Source of the DNA: Flavobacteriales bacterium CG_4_9_14_3_um_filter_32_8
GTDB taxonomy: Bacteria > Bacteroidota > Bacteroidia > Flavobacteriales_E > Vicingaceae
Reading direction: 5' to 3'
DNA length: 10,101 nt
Assembly (NCBI GenBank): GCA_002790175.1
Contig: PFUQ01000151.1
Location: 5,121-15,221 of the forward strand
The first letter of the stretch is position 1. Each line of letters starts with the position of its first letter. Below, one piece after another: positions 7,962 to 10,101 of the stretch. Made by a program: the position numbers and the translations under genes. Under the pieces are notes generated by a model. The model saw only the letters and a list, made by a program, of their open reading frames with translations, was not told where the DNA came from and searched no databases.

Positions 7962-7991
7962 TTGACAAACTGACTTAAGATGGTAACTTTG
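7962..7991 (+). promoter_or_regulatory. Promoter of the CLC gene, implying leaderless mRNA
   Basis: TTG (7962-7964), a 19-base spacer and TAACTTTG (7984-7991) fit the Bacteroidota consensus very closely. The box ends only 4 bases before the ATG at 7996, so the expected transcription start falls on or within a base or two of the start codon. No terminator-like hairpin was seen in the gap after the upstream gene (7863-7961). Confidence 0.7.
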
Positions 7992-7995
7992 TAAA

Positions 7996-9777
7996 ATGAA
8001 AATCACACCCATAGAAAAAATAAAATCATTTATTGATTGGATTCAAACAAAACTCAATAAAAAACAATTCATTATATTTTCTAGTATTTTAATTGGACTT
8101 TCTGTTGGTTTAGCAGCTATCGTTTTAAAAACTTTTGTTCACTATATATTTCTTGCTGCTACTTTTAAGGAGTTAGGTAATTTTAAATATATCTTTCTTT
8201 TATTACCAATTATTGGATTGTTTTTAACTGTGTTAGTAGTTAAAAAACTGCTACAAGGAAAACTTGACAAAGGACTTTCTCACATTCATTATGCCATTGC
8301 TAAAAAATCGAGTAGTGTACCTAAAGAACAGATGTATGCCCAAATCATAACTAGTTCTTTAACTATTGGTTTCGGAGGTTCGGCAGGATTAGAAGCACCA
8401 ATTGTGATTACTGGTGCAGCATTTGGCACTAATTATTCAAAAACGTATCATCTCGATTACAGAGAACGAACTTTATTATTGGCTTGTGGAATTGCTGCAG
8501 GCATTGGTGCAGCTTTTAATGCTCCAATTGCAGGCGTTTTGTTTGCATTAGAAGTTTTATTAATTGACATTAGTATTTCGGCATTTACTCCCCTTATTAT
8601 TTCTGCTGCTACTGGAGCATTAATTTCTAAAATAATTCTTCAAAACGAAATTCTATTATCCTTTCAACTTCAACAACCTTTTAATTATACTAATTTGCCT
8701 TTTTATATTCTTTTGGGGCTTTTAGCAGGATTAATTTCTGTATATCATTCTCGTGCATTCAATAAAATTGAAAATCTTTTTTATAAATCTACCAATAAAA
8801 TTTACCTAAATGCCGCTATTGGAGGAATAGGATTAGCCTTACTTTTTTTCATTTTTCCTTCATTGTTTGGCGAAGGTTACCAAAGTATTAAAATCCTTGC
8901 CTTACAGCATCCTGAAAACTTACTTGATAATAGTTTTTTTGAGAATTATAAAAGCAACGAATGGTTCGTTTTAGCTTTTGTAGGAGTTTTAATATTTGTA
9001 AAGGCAATAGCAACAGCTTTAACTATTGGTGGTGGTGGTAATGGTGGAAATTTTGCTCCTTCACTTTTTGTGGGTTCCTACTTAGGTTTTTTTCTATCCA
9101 AATGTATAAATATGTTACATTTAACAGATCTACCTGTTAGTAATTTTACATTAGTTGGTATGGCTGGTATTTTAAGCGGGATTTATCACGCACCCCTAAC
9201 CGCAATATTTTTAATTGCAGAAATAACTGGTGGATATACCCTTATGATCCCTTTAATGATTGTTTCTTCTATTAGCTACGCTCTTTCAAAATACTTTGAA
9301 CCTTACTCTATGGATACTAAAAAACTCGGACAAAGTGGAAAAATATTCACTTTTGATAGAGACCATAATATCCTAACCACCATTAGAACTTCTAATTTAA
9401 TTGAAACAAATTTTCAAAAAATAGCTCCTGAAGATACGTTGGGTAATTTAGTGGATACCATAGCTAAATCCAAAAGAAATATTTTTCCTGTTACCGATAA
9501 AGAAAATAAATTATTAGGTATAATTATTCTCGACAATATTAGAGACATCATGTTTAAAAATGAAATGTATGATAAAGTAACGGCAAAAGAATTAATGACA
9601 ATTCCGCCTGCAATTATTTCACCCAATCAGAAAATGGAATCGGTAATGAAAATTTTTGATGAAACTGGTGCTTGGAATTTACCTGTTATTGACAACGGAC
9701 AATATATTGGTTTCTTATCCAAATCAAGTGTATTTACCAGCTACCGAACAAAATTAAAAGCAACAACTATTGTATAA
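7996..9777 (+). CDS. CLC-family chloride channel/transporter with tandem CBS domains
   Basis: This 593-residue protein has a CLC membrane core (about 25-430) and two cytoplasmic CBS domains (about 467-522 and 531-587), which in relatives bind adenine nucleotides and regulate the pore. Signature sites seen: GLSH at 93-96 in place of GSGIP, with Ser95 as likely Cl- ligand; GSAGLEAP (128-135), placing the gating glutamate at Glu133; AAFNAPIAGVLFALEVL (172-188); GGNFAP (350-355); and Tyr437 in FEPYS, matching the central Tyr of E. coli ClcA. Aligning AFNAP.AG.LF..E puts Glu186 at ClcA Glu202 and Val187 at the proton glutamate Glu203. Many Cl- channels also carry Val there, so passive conduction or altered coupling is possible; this is inference. 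The ATG at 7996 is the only early start, since the next Met is residue 113. Likely transcribed alone. Confidence 0.95.
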   Translation: MKITPIEKIKSFIDWIQTKLNKKQFIIFSSILIGLSVGLAAIVLKTFVHYIFLAATFKELGNFKYIFLLLPIIGLFLTVLVVKKLLQGKLDKGLSHIHYAIAKKSSSVPKEQMYAQIITSSLTIGFGGSAGLEAPIVITGAAFGTNYSKTYHLDYRERTLLLACGIAAGIGAAFNAPIAGVLFALEVLLIDISISAFTPLIISAATGALISKIILQNEILLSFQLQQPFNYTNLPFYILLGLLAGLISVYHSRAFNKIENLFYKSTNKIYLNAAIGGIGLALLFFIFPSLFGEGYQSIKILALQHPENLLDNSFFENYKSNEWFVLAFVGVLIFVKAIATALTIGGGGNGGNFAPSLFVGSYLGFFLSKCINMLHLTDLPVSNFTLVGMAGILSGIYHAPLTAIFLIAEITGGYTLMIPLMIVSSISYALSKYFEPYSMDTKKLGQSGKIFTFDRDHNILTTIRTSNLIETNFQKIAPEDTLGNLVDTIAKSKRNIFPVTDKENKLLGIIILDNIRDIMFKNEMYDKVTAKELMTIPPAIISPNQKMESVMKIFDETGAWNLPVIDNGQYIGFLSKSSVFTSYRTKLKATTIV

Positions 9778-9854
9778 TTAACTAAAACTCTCTTTTGATA
9801 GTTGAAACTAAGATGTGTTAAAAAAATAAATTGATAAAATAAAGCACCCCCTCT

Positions 9855-9899
9855 GTCCGTAGGTTGAAGCCAAGCCTTTGTGTAATGGCAACTACGGAC
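9855..9899 (+). repeat. Imperfect hairpin 1 (REP-like)
   Basis: GTCCGTAG (9855-9862) pairs perfectly with CTACGGAC (9892-9899). The stem continues, with small bulges, through TT/AA (9864-9865 with 9890-9891) and GCCA/TGGC (9869-9872 with 9886-9889), leaving a 13-base loop. The bulged, layered stem is typical of REP-type palindromes. Confidence 0.75.
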
Positions 9900-9966
9900 T
9901 TTATATCAACGCAACTTTTTAAACATATTTCAAATGTAGTAATTTATTTGCTTTATAGTTACAAGT

Positions 9967-10005
9967 CCTTAGTCTCTTTCGCTCTTGCCTCGCTTCAGAC
10001 TAAGG
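9967..10005 (-). repeat. Hairpin 2 (REP-like, opposite orientation)
   Basis: CCTTAGTCT (9967-9975) pairs perfectly over nine bases with AGACTAAGG (9997-10005) around a 21-base loop. Read on the minus strand it shares TGAAGC and the closing ACTAnGGACTT with hairpin 1, at nearly the same overall length (45 against 47 bases), so the two look like diverged inverted copies. Confidence 0.75.
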
Positions 10006-10063
10006 TCAGTGTGGGACAGTGAGGGGCTAAAGTGAGTTGAGATTTGATTTGTGATATTTCCAT
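9995..10063 (-). pseudogene. 5' remnant of a possible CHC2/toprim-type mobile-element gene
   Basis: From ATG 10061-10063 the minus strand encodes MEISQIKSQLTLA and then APHCPTLTLV-like sequence before a TGA at 9995-9997, giving 22 residues in all. The first 13 residues resemble, from memory, the N-terminus of zinc-finger/toprim primase-like proteins found beside tyrosine recombinases in Bacteroidota mobile elements, which normally continue for hundreds of residues. The resemblance stops at about 10025, exactly where the C-rich end of the inverted-repeat element begins. The match is short, so this is tentative; a chance small frame is possible. Confidence 0.3.
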
Positions 10064-10101
10064 TTGTTGAAAAATATTTTTAATTAAACCTAATTGTTCT
10101 T

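Larger units (their letters stand above)
9843..10028. mobile_element. Putative non-coding inverted-repeat element (MITE/BIME-like)
   Basis: The two ends are related in inverted orientation. The left end reads CCCCCTCTGTCC (9847-9858); the right end, read on the minus strand, reads CCCCTCACTGTCC (10026-10014). Inside each end is a hairpin with shared bases (about 15 of 22 in the first arm, 10 of 11 in ACTAcGGACTT). The 3' GGACTT ends of the hairpins point at each other across about 61 AT-rich bases. No transposase is present, and no clear target-site duplication was seen. A pair of REP-like hairpins or a MITE both fit; boundaries are approximate. Confidence 0.5.
9778..10101. other. 324-base region without an intact gene
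   Basis: After the CLC stop there is an AT-rich stretch (9778-9842) with only a weak 5-bp inverted repeat (9780-9784 with 9799-9803), not a convincing terminator. Then come C-rich ends and two opposed hairpins (9843-10028), and the 5' fragment of a minus-strand gene near 10025-10063. The patch 9843-9900 and 9961-10030 is clearly richer in G and C than the surroundings, which suggests an inserted repeat element. Confidence 0.7.

Noticed and set aside
9780..9803. Possible terminator after the CLC gene (AACTA...TAGTT)
   Set aside because: The stem is only 5 AT-rich base pairs with a 14-base loop and no T-run directly after it.
9855..10005. Integron attC site or CRISPR-like repeats
   Set aside because: The hairpins lack the GTTRRRY/RYYYAAC ends of attC sites, and there are only two diverged copies in opposite orientation with no regular spacers.

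Overview
The window comes from an AT-rich genome of the phylum Bacteroidota, most likely a flavobacterium-like marine or freshwater lineage. Four things support this. There is a fused SecD-SecF protein. A secreted repeat protein ends in a type IX secretion (T9SS) type A sorting domain. Promoters fit the Bacteroidota pattern (TTG, about 19-20 bases, then TAnnTTTG). No clear Shine-Dalgarno sites precede the genes. The finer placement is inference.

Minus-strand block (1-5446), read right to left: secDF, a strong intrinsic terminator, tatA, a sodium/calcium antiporter of the CaCA family, and a secreted CAP-domain protein that runs off the left edge. secDF has its own promoter at about 5486-5516 and stops at the terminator at 2303-2335. 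tatA has a separate -7 box at 2245-2252 and lies 5 bases from the antiporter, so those two are very probably one transcript. The CAP gene follows after 28 bases, has no usable ATG ahead of its signal peptide, and appears to start with TTG. secDF (Sec translocon motor) and tatA (Tat pore) are neighbours, so two inner-membrane export routes meet here.

Plus-strand block (5610-9777): a 750-residue FG-GAP/VCBS-like secreted protein with a T9SS tail, diverging from secDF across a 163-base gap, then a CLC chloride channel/transporter with two C-terminal CBS domains. The CLC gene has a near-perfect Bacteroidota promoter whose -7 box ends 4 bases before the ATG, which predicts a leaderless mRNA. Its sequence keeps the gating glutamate but has valine where H+/Cl- exchangers have the proton glutamate.

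Right end (9778-10101): no intact gene. It holds two related imperfect hairpins in opposite orientation, with similar C-rich flanks, forming an inverted-repeat element of roughly 185 bases (REP/BIME-like or MITE-like). Just beyond, on the minus strand, is a very short reading frame whose first 13 codons resemble the N-terminus of a CHC2/toprim-type protein of Bacteroidota mobile elements; the rest is lost into the repeat. This is the most unusual part of the window. I see no CRISPR array, tRNA, rRNA or intact transposase, and no clear multi-gene novel system.
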